Assembly: GCA_016190445.1 (NCBI GenBank)
Contig: JACPQL010000041.1
Location: forward strand, 1 to 64,000
Reading direction: 5' to 3'
Origin: Chloroflexota bacterium
GTDB taxonomy: Bacteria > Chloroflexota > Dehalococcoidia > Lucifugimonadales > JACPQL01
DNA: 64,000 nucleotides
How positions within the stretch are numbered: the first letter of the stretch is position 1; the number at the start of each line of letters is the position of its first letter. Under the pieces are notes generated by a model, which saw only the letters and a program-made list of their open reading frames with translations, did not search any database and was not told where the DNA came from. Below, piece after piece: positions 18,265-27,052 of this stretch. The position numbers and the translations under genes are program-made.

Positions 18265-20145
18265 ATGGCGACCATAGTGCAAGCGCTGAGGCGTCCCACC
18301 AGCTACACCGGGTGGTGGAGCTGGGTCACCACCGTGGACCACAAGCGTATAGGCATCCTCTATGGTGCTACCGCCATCATCTTTCTCCTCTTGGGTGGCC
18401 TTGAGGCCCTGATTATGCGCATCCAGTTGGCCCGGCCAGACCAGACGGTGGTAAGCCCAGAGGTGTTCAACCAGTTGTTCACCATGCACGGGACCACCAT
18501 GATCTTCCTGGCCATCATGCCTCTCAACGCGGCCCTCTTCAACTTCCTGGTGCCCCTGATGATAGGAGCCGGGGACGTGGCCTTCCCGCGCCTGAACGCC
18601 TTTAGCTACTGGGCGTTCCTGGGTGGTGGAATCATCCTGAACCTGAGCTGGCTCCTGGGTGGGGCTCCCAACGCCGGTTGGTTTGGCTATGCCAACCTTA
18701 CAGGGACGGCCTTCAACCCCGGTCACGGCATAGACTGGTGGGTGCTGGGGCTCCAGGTGCTGGGCATCGCCTCCTTGGCCTCCGCGTTCAACTTTATCGT
18801 CACCATCATCAACATGCGGGCGCCAGGGATGACCCTGATGCGTATGCCCGTCTTTGCGTGGATGACGCTGGTCACCTCCTTCATCATGATCTTCGCCTTT
18901 CCTGTGATCACAGTGGCGCTGGTCGAGCTGATGTTCGACCGCTTCTTGGGCACCAACTTCTTCGTCCCCTCGGCGGGAGGGGACCCCCTGCTGTGGCAGC
19001 ACCTCTTCTGGATTTTCGGTCATCCGGAGGTGTACATCCTGGTCCTGCCCCCCATGGGCATCATCTCCGAGGTCCTGCCAACCTTCTCGCGCAAGCCCCT
19101 CTTCGGCTACCCCGTGGTGGTGTTTTCTGGCATAGCAATTGGCTTCATGGGCTTTGGCGTGTGGAGCCACCACATGTTCACCGTAGGCCTGGGCCCGGTG
19201 GCCAACAGCGTGTTCGCCATCACCACCATGGCCATCGCCATACCTACGGGCGTCAAGATATTCAACTGGATAGCCACCATGTGGGGCGGCTCCCTGAACA
19301 CGAAAACGGCTCTGCTCTTTGCCGTAGGGTTCATCTTCACCTTCATGATGGGAGGCATCAGCGGGGTGATGCACTCCATGGCCTCCTCGGACTACCAGCA
19401 GCAGGACACCTACTTTGTGGTGGCCCACATTCACTACGTCCTCTTCGGCGGCTCCCTGCTCGCCCTATTCGCGGGGGCCTATTACTGGTTCCCCAAGATC
19501 ACCGGGCGCCTTCTCCACGAGGGGCTGGGCAGGCTCCACTTCTGGCTGACCATCGTGGCCCTCAACGTCACCTTCTTCCCCATGCACTTCCTGGGGCTGG
19601 ATGGGATGCCCCGGCGCATCTACACCTACGATCCCTCCATGGGCTGGGACCTGTGGAACATGGTCGCCACTATCGGGGCGTTCATGCTGGCCGTCTCCGT
19701 TCTCGTGTTCGTCTTCAACCTGGTCACCAGCCTCCGCAGGGGAGAGCGGGCGGGGAACGACCCGTGGGATGGTCGCACTCTGGAGTGGACCGTGCCCTCT
19801 CCTCCGCCGGCGCACAACTTCGACACTATCCCTGTGGTGCGCAGCCGCGATGCCTTCTGGGAAGAGAAGCACCGGCGGGCGATTGCCCCCGTGGCCGGCG
19901 GTTCCGGTCGGATGGACCCTGGTGAGGAGGGCGGCTACCGGCCTGGACATGACCCACGACATTCCACCATCCATATGCCATCGCCGTCCTATTTGCCGGT
20001 GGTGGTGGCCCTGGGCATCGTCCTGGCCGCCTACGGGCTGGTCTATCACCTGGCCCTCGCCGCCGTGGGCGGTGCCATCGCTGTGGCGGGCCTTTACGGT
20101 TGGTACATGGAGCCGGCCTCGGAGCCCGAGGACACCGGGCAGTAG
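18265..20145 (+). CDS. ctaD: Cytochrome c oxidase subunit I
   Basis: TMHGTTMIFL, WIFGHPEVYILVLPPMGIISE, DTYFVVAHIHYVLFGG motifs. Confidence 0.97.
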   Translation: MATIVQALRRPTSYTGWWSWVTTVDHKRIGILYGATAIIFLLLGGLEALIMRIQLARPDQTVVSPEVFNQLFTMHGTTMIFLAIMPLNAALFNFLVPLMIGAGDVAFPRLNAFSYWAFLGGGIILNLSWLLGGAPNAGWFGYANLTGTAFNPGHGIDWWVLGLQVLGIASLASAFNFIVTIINMRAPGMTLMRMPVFAWMTLVTSFIMIFAFPVITVALVELMFDRFLGTNFFVPSAGGDPLLWQHLFWIFGHPEVYILVLPPMGIISEVLPTFSRKPLFGYPVVVFSGIAIGFMGFGVWSHHMFTVGLGPVANSVFAITTMAIAIPTGVKIFNWIATMWGGSLNTKTALLFAVGFIFTFMMGGISGVMHSMASSDYQQQDTYFVVAHIHYVLFGGSLLALFAGAYYWFPKITGRLLHEGLGRLHFWLTIVALNVTFFPMHFLGLDGMPRRIYTYDPSMGWDLWNMVATIGAFMLAVSVLVFVFNLVTSLRRGERAGNDPWDGRTLEWTVPSPPPAHNFDTIPVVRSRDAFWEEKHRRAIAPVAGGSGRMDPGEEGGYRPGHDPRHSTIHMPSPSYLPVVVALGIVLAAYGLVYHLALAAVGGAIAVAGLYGWYMEPASEPEDTGQ

Positions 20146-20165
20146 CTAGAGGGAGGAAAGGCGCT

Positions 20166-20783
20166 TTGCAACAAACATGGGTCGGTGGCCACCAGGTGCC
20201 GCACCCAGAGACCGCCACCGGTCTGGACCACAGGAAGGTCCTGATGTGGGTATTTCTGGGCTCCGAGTGCATGTTCTTCGGGAGCCTTATTGCCACCTAC
20301 CTGGTGTACGCAGGGCGTAGCGTGGTGGGTCCCTTTCCCAAGGAGATACTCGACATACCTGTCACGTCGGTCAGCACCTTTGTCCTGCTAACGAGCAGTT
20401 TGATGATGGTGCTGGCCCTGGCGGCCATAAGCCGCGGCGACGTCAGAGGCTTCAGGGTGTGGCTGCTGGCCACGGCCCTGATGGGCGCGACCTTCCTGGG
20501 GTTCCAGGTCTTTGAGTTCAACCACTTTGTCCATCAGGGGCTCACTCCCCGCACCAATCTATTTGGCACCACCTTCTTCACCCTGACGGGTTTCCACGGC
20601 GCCCACGTGACAGTAGGAGTTGTCTGGCTGCTCTCCCTGGTGGGGCTCTCCTTCCGCAAGGGCCACGTGACCCAGGAGAACAGCCTCAAGGTAGAGTTGG
20701 CCGGGCTGTACTGGCACTTCGTGGACATAGTCTGGATTGTCATCTTCACCCTGGTCTATCTCATTGGGGTGACGACTGGGTAG
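20166..20783 (+). CDS. Cytochrome c oxidase subunit III
   Basis: FLGSECMFFGSLIATYLVY, FLGFQVFEFNHF, TGFHGAHVTVGV, YWHFVDIVWIVIFTLVYL; TTG start with GGAGGAAAGG upstream. Confidence 0.93.
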   Translation: MQQTWVGGHQVPHPETATGLDHRKVLMWVFLGSECMFFGSLIATYLVYAGRSVVGPFPKEILDIPVTSVSTFVLLTSSLMMVLALAAISRGDVRGFRVWLLATALMGATFLGFQVFEFNHFVHQGLTPRTNLFGTTFFTLTGFHGAHVTVGVVWLLSLVGLSFRKGHVTQENSLKVELAGLYWHFVDIVWIVIFTLVYLIGVTTG

Positions 20784-20788
20784 AGTTC

Positions 20789-21115
20789 ATGGACAGGGAG
20801 AGGTCACCCATACGCGGAGCGGTGAAGCCCCGGGAGAGGGCCCATCCGACGCCCCTCACCTATGTGAAGGTCGGCACGACGCTGGCCGTGGTGACGGTGG
20901 TGGAGGTGGGCGTGTTCTATTTACACGCAATGCGGCCGGTCATCATCCCCGTCTTCATCGTGCTATCGGCGGTCAAGTTCGTCCTGGTTGCCATGTTCTA
21001 CATGCACCTGAAGTTTGATAGCCGCCTCTTCTCCGGTCTCTTTGTGGGCGGCCTCATGCTGGCGACGGCCATCATTCTGGCGCTGCTGGCCCTCTTCGCC
21101 GTTTTTACCGGGTGA
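20789..21115 (+). CDS. Cytochrome c oxidase subunit IV family protein
   Basis: Three TM small protein with VLSAVKFVLVAMFYMHLKFD motif in cox operon. Confidence 0.85.
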   Translation: MDRERSPIRGAVKPRERAHPTPLTYVKVGTTLAVVTVVEVGVFYLHAMRPVIIPVFIVLSAVKFVLVAMFYMHLKFDSRLFSGLFVGGLMLATAIILALLALFAVFTG

Positions 21116-21142
21116 GAGCGCATCGCAAGTGGGGGTGGGCTG

Positions 21143-21979
21143 GTGGGTATTTGGCTGACAGGGTGGCACTGGCACGCAGACCAGGTCACCGGGATAGGGC
21201 TCCTATTGGCGGCATACCTCTGGGGAGTCGGGCCCCTGCGCCGCCGATACAGATGGGCGAAGAGGGTGGAGATCAGGCGAGTCGCCGCCTTCCTCAGCGC
21301 GCTCGTCGTTCTCTTCGTGGCTATCGCCTCGCCCATCCACGTGGTGGCGGAGCAGCTTTTCAGCTTCCACATGCTCCAGCACGTGCTGCTGGTCCTGGGC
21401 GTGGCCCCTCTGCTACTGGTGGGAACTCCGGGGTGGCTGCTCCGCCCGCTGCTCCGCTTTGGCCCCCTTCTGCACGTGGCACGTCTTGTCACCCATCCCG
21501 TGGTGGCCTTCGGCCTCTTCAGCGCTGTATTTGCTCTTTGGCACGTACCTGCCCTTTATGACCTCGCCACGGCGGTCGAGGCGGTCCACATCTGGGAGCA
21601 CATGGCCTTTCTGGTCACAGGGGTGATGGTCTGGTGGCCCATCATGGGCCCCTTGCCCGAGCTGCACCGGCTCTCCGATCCCGGACAGATGCTTTACCTG
21701 GTCATTCTTTCCGTCTCCCAGACCCCTCTCTTCGCCTTCATAACCTTCTCGGGGCACGTGCTCTACCCCTGGTATGCCGGCGGGCCCCGGCTGTGGGGCC
21801 TCTCCGCCCTGGCTGACCAGCAGCTAAGCGGAGTCATCATGAAGGTCCCGTTCCTGGTAGCCTTTGTGACACTCCTGGCTGTGGTATTCTTCCGGTGGTT
21901 CAGCCGTGAGGAGGAGGCTGCCAAAGAGGATGGGAGGGAACAGCCCGGGCCTGTGGGGAACACCACTTCTGCACGTTGA
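21143..21979 (+). CDS. Cytochrome c oxidase assembly protein, CtaG (Caa3_CtaG) family
   Basis: Polytopic; FSFHMLQHVLLVLGVAPLLLVGTP, FALWHVPALYDLA, WEHMAFLVTGVMVWWPIMGP. Confidence 0.9.
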   Translation: MGIWLTGWHWHADQVTGIGLLLAAYLWGVGPLRRRYRWAKRVEIRRVAAFLSALVVLFVAIASPIHVVAEQLFSFHMLQHVLLVLGVAPLLLVGTPGWLLRPLLRFGPLLHVARLVTHPVVAFGLFSAVFALWHVPALYDLATAVEAVHIWEHMAFLVTGVMVWWPIMGPLPELHRLSDPGQMLYLVILSVSQTPLFAFITFSGHVLYPWYAGGPRLWGLSALADQQLSGVIMKVPFLVAFVTLLAVVFFRWFSREEEAAKEDGREQPGPVGNTTSAR

Positions 21980-22036
21980 TTCCAACCAGGATCAGCCTGC
22001 GGCCGTCTGGACGTTCACTCTGGTACGAGGTCCGAC

Positions 22037-23803
22037 TTGCTGAAGCGACTGTATGTGCCCACGGCCTGGGCCGTTCTGGCCAGCGCGCTCCTGGCCATCA
22101 TTGTAGGCGGCGTGGTGCGGGTAACCGGCTCGGGCCTGGGCTGCCCCGACTGGCCGCTGTGCCACGGGCGCATCATACCCCCCGCCGACCTGGGCGCATG
22201 GCTGGAGTACTCTCACCGCGTGGCTGCCGCCGCCACCGGTGTCCTCACGGTCCTTCTGGCCATGGCTGCCTTTAGTCGGTACCGCTGGGGGGACAAAATC
22301 CTCTACCTGGTCCTGGCGGCGCCGGCGCTGCTTCTCCTCCAGGTGGCCCTGGGGGCGCTCAACGTTCTCTGGGAACTGCCGCCGCCGGTGGGCCTGGTCC
22401 ATACCGGTGTGGCCATGGCCTTTGTGGGTTTGCTGGCTGTAGTGGCGGTGAGCACCGCCGGGCCGGTGAAGTGGCAGGCGGCCATTGCCCAGGGTCCGCG
22501 GGCCACTACCTACCGCTGGGTGATGGTGGGCTTGGGGCTGGCCACCTTCCTGCTCATCCTCTCCGGCGCCTACGCCACCCGCACCAACGCCTCTCTTGCC
22601 TGCCTGGGTTACCCCCTTTGCGGAAGGGTTGCCCAAATGGGAGAACCCCAGTGGGTCAGCATGATTCACCGGGGGATGACCGCTCTGGTGGCCCTTGTGA
22701 TGTTGGGTGCGGTGGGGGTGGCTTGGGCCCTGCGCCGGCGGGTTGTCTTGACCCTCACTGTGCTTCTGGCCGGACTGCTGGCGGTGCAGACGGGGTTGGG
22801 AGCGACTAACGTGCTTCTGCTTCTTCCCGCCTGGTCCCGAGGTGCCCACCTGGCGGTGGCGGCCCTGTTCTTTGCTGCGGTGATGCTTCTTCTGGGAGTG
22901 CTGTGGCGCGGAGCTTCGGGTGAAAAGGCATTCCCTGGCCTGAGGCGACTGGTGAGGAGCCACGTTGGCCTTACCAAGCCCAGGATCATAGTGCTGCTGC
23001 TCATTACCACCCTGGCGGGTATGCTGGCCGCGGCGGGTGCAGCGGTGCCCTGGGATGTGACGCTGGCCACCCTGGCCGGTGGCTTCCTTTGCGCTGGCGG
23101 CGCAGGGACCATCAACTCTTACCTGGACAGGGAGCGGGACCTGGTGATGGCGCGCACCAGCCGCCGACCCCTCCCAGCGGGAGAGGTGAGCCCCAGGGTG
23201 GCGCTGGTCTTCGGCATAGCCATATCACTCCTCTCCGTCCCCTTGTTCCTGTACGTCAACACCCTGACCGCCATCCTGGCCGCCATCGCCTGGCTGTACT
23301 ACGTATTCCTGTACAGTATGTACCTGAAGGGGCGCACCACTCAGAACATTGTCATCGGGGGGGCTGCGGGGGCCTTCCCACCACTCATAGGGTGGGTGGC
23401 GGTCAGAGGCGTGCTGGACCTTTCAGGCGTGTTCCTGTTCCTCATTGTGTTCTTGTGGACACCGCCCCACGCCTGGGCGCTGGCGATGCTGGCCAAGGAC
23501 GACTACCGGAAGGTCAAGATTCCGATGCTGCCGGTGGTGCGGGGAGAGGCGGAGACGAGCCGCCAGATCCTTCTCTACGGCGTTGCCCTTCTGGTGGTGA
23601 CGCTGGCCCCTGCGGTGCTGGGCCTCTTCGGGGCCCTCTACCTCGCGGTGGCTGTTCTGCTGGGAGGTTTCTTGCTGGCCCTGGCTCTCAGGCTGTACCG
23701 CTCGCCCGACCGCGTGTGGGCATCCCGCCTGTACCGGTACTCCACGGTCTACCTGGGGTTGCTGTTCCTGGCCCTGGTCTTGGACCGCACCCTGATGAGC
23801 TAG
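22037..23803 (+). CDS. Fused heme A synthase (CtaA/COX15) - protoheme IX farnesyltransferase (CtaB/COX10)
   Basis: N-half: VVRVTGSGLGCPDWPLCHGRIIPP, HTGVAMAFVG; C-half UbiA: LTKPRIIVLLLITTLAGM, GAGTINSYLDRERDLVMARTSRRPLPAG, WTPPHAWALAMLAKDDYRKVKIPMLPVVRG. Confidence 0.93.
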   Translation: MLKRLYVPTAWAVLASALLAIIVGGVVRVTGSGLGCPDWPLCHGRIIPPADLGAWLEYSHRVAAAATGVLTVLLAMAAFSRYRWGDKILYLVLAAPALLLLQVALGALNVLWELPPPVGLVHTGVAMAFVGLLAVVAVSTAGPVKWQAAIAQGPRATTYRWVMVGLGLATFLLILSGAYATRTNASLACLGYPLCGRVAQMGEPQWVSMIHRGMTALVALVMLGAVGVAWALRRRVVLTLTVLLAGLLAVQTGLGATNVLLLLPAWSRGAHLAVAALFFAAVMLLLGVLWRGASGEKAFPGLRRLVRSHVGLTKPRIIVLLLITTLAGMLAAAGAAVPWDVTLATLAGGFLCAGGAGTINSYLDRERDLVMARTSRRPLPAGEVSPRVALVFGIAISLLSVPLFLYVNTLTAILAAIAWLYYVFLYSMYLKGRTTQNIVIGGAAGAFPPLIGWVAVRGVLDLSGVFLFLIVFLWTPPHAWALAMLAKDDYRKVKIPMLPVVRGEAETSRQILLYGVALLVVTLAPAVLGLFGALYLAVAVLLGGFLLALALRLYRSPDRVWASRLYRYSTVYLGLLFLALVLDRTLMS

Positions 23804-23804
23804 G

Positions 23805-24171
23805 AACCCTCACCCCCTGTATCCCCCGCTCCCTTACCAAGGGAGCGGGGGCAGGAAGTAAGGAAGCTGGGGGATACCCCCAGACCCCCAGGCAAGGGGG
23901 CTCCGCCCCCTTACCAATCCCCCTGAACTATGCAGTGAAACTCTGAGATACTACACTAGGGGGTGTTCGGGAAAACCCTCACCCCCTGTATCCCCCGCTC
24001 CCTTACCAAGGGAGCGGGGGCAGGAATTAAGGAAGCTGGGGGATACCCCCAGACCCCCAGGCAAGGGGGCTCCGCCCCCTTACCAATCCCCCGGAACTAT
24101 GCAGTGAAACTCTGAGATACCACACTAGGGGGTGTTCGGGAAAACCCTCACCCCCTGTATCCCCCGCTCCC
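23805..24171. repeat. Tandem direct repeat, 169-bp period, two full copies plus partial third (family D)
   Basis: AACCCTCACCCCCTGTATCCCCCGCTCCC.. at 23805, 23974 and 24143; copies nearly identical. Confidence 0.9.
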
Positions 24172-24231
24172 GCACACGGGCTTTGCCCCAAAACTGTCAC
24201 TACTGTGAGAATAGGCCTGGCGGGCCTGGGA

Positions 24232-24380
24232 TGTCATGCTGAGGAGGTGGTTGGACTCCTTCGCCTGGAACACCGATTGCCGACGAAGTCCCGACTCCGT
24301 CGAGGACTCGCGACAGAGTCGGAGCATCTGGGGCGGCGGCATTTTCACTCTTCGTGGTGGCCATCACAAAGGGGGCACGG
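24232..24380 (+). repeat. Dispersed family A repeat copy
   Basis: TGTCATGCTGAGGAG..GCCGACGAAGTCCCGACTCCGTCGAGGACTCGCGACAGAGTCGGAGCATCTGGGG matches 5858-5975. Confidence 0.7.
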
Positions 24381-24519
24381 ACGATTCTGACGAGTCCGGA
24401 TGACATCGGAATGGGGCGGCTGGGATAAGAACAGGGCAACCCCACCGCCCCAGACCCTTCGGGTGACATGTGAAGCGGAAAAGGCCTGTAGACGGCCTCA
24501 GCCAAGTGCCGGCGGGACG

Positions 24520-25122
24520 CTAAGAGGGGCGGCTTCTGAGGGACCTGCCAGGTGAGGCCGCCAGGGTAGAGGGCAGCCGGTGCAGGAGTTCCTTGAGCCG
24601 GCCAATGCCTGGCAGGGGGGGCATGGGGCCTATGTGGCGCACCTTGAGCCGGATGAAGACAGGGCCCCGAACACTCAGTACCTCGTCCAGGGTGGTGGCA
24701 AGCTCCTCCAGGTTGTCGAAATCGTACACAGCGGGGTAGCCGGCGGCCTTAGCCATGGCGGCCAGGTTGGCCTTCTCTCCCCCGGGAACTGGAATGTCCC
24801 CGATGCTGGTGTAGGCGCCGTCGTCAAAGACGAAGTGGGCCAGGTTGGTGGGCGCCTTGTTGGCGATGGTGACCAGTGTGCCCAGGTTCATCAACAGGGA
24901 GCCGTCGCCGTCCAGCACCAGCACCTGACGGTCGGGGGCGGCCAGGGCCAGCCCCAGGCCCAGGGAGGAGGCCTTGCCCATGCACCCTGTCAGGGGCACG
25001 TCCAACTCTGGCCGCTCGCTGATGGTCGTCCATAGCCGGAGGGCGCTCATTGTGGCCACCACCAGCGCCTCGCCGCGTCTCTGGCTGATGGCCCGCGCCG
25101 CGTCCTGCGAGTTGATGACCAT
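24520..25122 (-). CDS. TPP-dependent decarboxylase-like subunit, PP (C-terminal) domain, paralog 3
   Basis: TPP motif LDGDGSLLMNLGTLVTIANKAPTNLAHFVFDDG; start at MVINSQDAARA. Confidence 0.85.
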   Translation of the reverse strand: MVINSQDAARAISQRRGEALVVATMSALRLWTTISERPELDVPLTGCMGKASSLGLGLALAAPDRQVLVLDGDGSLLMNLGTLVTIANKAPTNLAHFVFDDGAYTSIGDIPVPGGEKANLAAMAKAAGYPAVYDFDNLEELATTLDEVLSVRGPVFIRLKVRHIGPMPPLPGIGRLKELLHRLPSTLAASPGRSLRSRPS

Positions 25123-25132
25123 TCTCGCCCCC

Positions 25133-25708
25133 TTACTGGCGCAGGGCCTTCCACACCCTGGGATATGCCTCGGGAGTGCGGGCAAAGGCAGGCCGCTGAC
25201 CGATGGGCCTGGTCTCGATCTCTGGCACCGTCTTCAGGCAGACGAAGACCGGGCCGTTGCCTGAGAATATCTCCGGGGCGGTGGTGGCGAACTCCTCCAG
25301 GTTGTCGAACTCGTACGCCGCCTTGAACCCGCACTCCCGGGCCATCCCGGTGAAGCTGGCGAAATCGTGTCCCGGCACAGGCTGGCCCCCGGTAATGCAG
25401 TAGGCCCCGTTGGCCATCACGAAGTACACCAGGTTCTTGGGGGCCTTGTTGGCCATGGAAACGAGGGTCCCCAGGTTCATCACCAGGCTCCCGTCGCCGT
25501 CGAAAACGATAACCTTGCGCTCTGGGCGTGCCAGGGCGATGCCCAGGGCCATGGAGGAGCCCTTGCCCATGGCGCCTGTCAGAGCGAGGTCCAGGTCCGG
25601 CTTATCAGTTATGGTTGGCCAGTGGCGGCCAGAGGTCATAGCGGGAATGACCACCGCGTCGCCCCGGTACCGGGAGACAATCTCAAGGGCAGCGTGCAGA
25701 TCAATCAT
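25133..25708 (-). CDS. TPP-dependent decarboxylase-like subunit, PP domain, paralog 2
   Basis: FDGDGSLVMNLGTLVSMANKAPKNLVYFVMANGAYCITGGQPVPGHDFASFTGMARECGFKAAYEFDNLEEFAT. Confidence 0.87.
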   Translation of the reverse strand: MIDLHAALEIVSRYRGDAVVIPAMTSGRHWPTITDKPDLDLALTGAMGKGSSMALGIALARPERKVIVFDGDGSLVMNLGTLVSMANKAPKNLVYFVMANGAYCITGGQPVPGHDFASFTGMARECGFKAAYEFDNLEEFATTAPEIFSGNGPVFVCLKTVPEIETRPIGQRPAFARTPEAYPRVWKALRQ

Positions 25709-25754
25709 GGGTCGTGCTCCTTTCCAGGCATCGTTATCGGGGCCGCGCCGTCAG

Positions 25755-26330
25755 CTAGCTGCGGAGCGCCTTCCACACCCTGGGCCAAGCCTCGGGAGTG
25801 CGTATCTGCCCTGTACGCTGGCCGATGGGCCGCGTCTCAGCTTCAGGCGCCACCTTCAGGCAGACGAACACCGGGCCCTCCCGTGAGAAGACCTCTCGGG
25901 CGCTGGTGGCCAGCTCCTCCAGATTGTCGAACTCGTATACCGCCTTGTACCCGCACTCCCTGGCCATTCCGGCAAAGCTGGCGAAGTCGTGCCCTGGCAC
26001 GGGCTGGCCCCCGGTGGTGGCGTACATGCCGTTCTGCACCACGCAGTGGACCAGGTTCTTGGGTGCCTTGTTGGCTACGCTGATGAGGGAGCCGAGGTTC
26101 ATCACCAAGGCGCCGTCCCCGTCCAGCAGTATCACCTTGCGGCCCGGCTGGCCCAGGGCTATCCCCAGGGCAAGGGAGGAACCCTTGCTCATGGCCCCTG
26201 TGAGAGGGAGGTCCAGGTTCTTGTTGTTGGTGAGGACATTCCAGTGACGGCTGGCGGTGGAGCAGGCGACCACCACAGCGTCACGCCGGTGTTGGAGTAC
26301 TACCCGCAATGCATCGTCCATATCAATCAC
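25755..26330 (-). CDS. TPP-dependent decarboxylase-like subunit, PP domain, paralog 1
   Basis: LDGDGALVMNLGSLISVANKAPKNLVHCVVQNGMYATTGGQPVPGHDFASFAGMARECGYKAVYEFDNLEELAT. Confidence 0.87.
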   Translation of the reverse strand: MIDMDDALRVVLQHRRDAVVVACSTASRHWNVLTNNKNLDLPLTGAMSKGSSLALGIALGQPGRKVILLDGDGALVMNLGSLISVANKAPKNLVHCVVQNGMYATTGGQPVPGHDFASFAGMARECGYKAVYEFDNLEELATSAREVFSREGPVFVCLKVAPEAETRPIGQRTGQIRTPEAWPRVWKALRS

Positions 26331-26332
26331 GG

Positions 26333-26836
26333 CTAGTCATACTCCTTCCCCACCAGTACCGCCACTGCGCGGTGGGTGCGCTCCGCCTCCTCAAAGGCGT
26401 TGGAGATGAGGGAGACGTCCCGGTTGGACTCGATCACGTAGTGGTTGATATGCCACGCAGTGAGGATAGGCTCCAGGTAGCGGGCAGCGGAGTCGGTGGT
26501 GACACGATGGCCTGTCCAGCCTCGGTAGCCTATCATCATGACCAGAGGGAGGTCCAAGTCCAGGACCAGGCCTCGCACAGAGTCTCCGGACTCCATCAGG
26601 CCCGTGTTCTGGATCAGCACGACCGGCTTTTTGCCCCCGAGCATCAGGCCCGCCGCCACGGCCATGCTCTCACCCTCACGGCAGACGGATACCAGGTCGA
26701 AGCTCTTGTCCGCCATCATGGCCTGGTACATGAAGTTGCTCTCACTATCGGGCAGCCAGACCACATGGGTCACCCCGTTCTTCTTCCACTGGGCTATGAT
26801 ATCTGCTGGGTTGAGCCGCTGGGTTCGAGTTGTCAT
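26333..26836 (-). CDS. TPP-dependent decarboxylase-like subunit, PYR (N-terminal) domain; sulfopyruvate/phosphonopyruvate decarboxylase alpha-like
   Basis: GVTHVVWLPDSESNFMYQAMMADKSFDLVSVCREGESMAVAAGLMLGGKKPVVLIQNTGLMESGDSVRGL pattern with conserved Glu (REGE). Confidence 0.83.
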   Translation of the reverse strand: MTTRTQRLNPADIIAQWKKNGVTHVVWLPDSESNFMYQAMMADKSFDLVSVCREGESMAVAAGLMLGGKKPVVLIQNTGLMESGDSVRGLVLDLDLPLVMMIGYRGWTGHRVTTDSAARYLEPILTAWHINHYVIESNRDVSLISNAFEEAERTHRAVAVLVGKEYD

Positions 26837-27052
26837 CGTTGTAGTCCTCCTGGGGTGGATTTAGCCTGAAAGCGCTCTCCTGAACAGGGCAAGGCGCATT
26901 GTAACGGTGCCACCCCCGGTTGGCAAGGGTGTGTACCCGTCGGGCCTATGCAGGTTGTCTGCCAATGGGAAAAGTGCTACAATCCCGCCGTTTGTGGGCA
27001 CGCGGCCCGCGTGCCCATGCGCTATTGGGCTGTCGAAAGGAGCTGGCAAGCT

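Noticed and set aside
18259-19434. 391-aa - strand ORF opposite ctaD
   Set aside because: Antisense artefact; His/Gly-rich with no motif.
23805-24171. Possible CRISPR array
   Set aside because: Period of 169 bp with near-identical full units and no variable spacers; ordinary tandem duplication.
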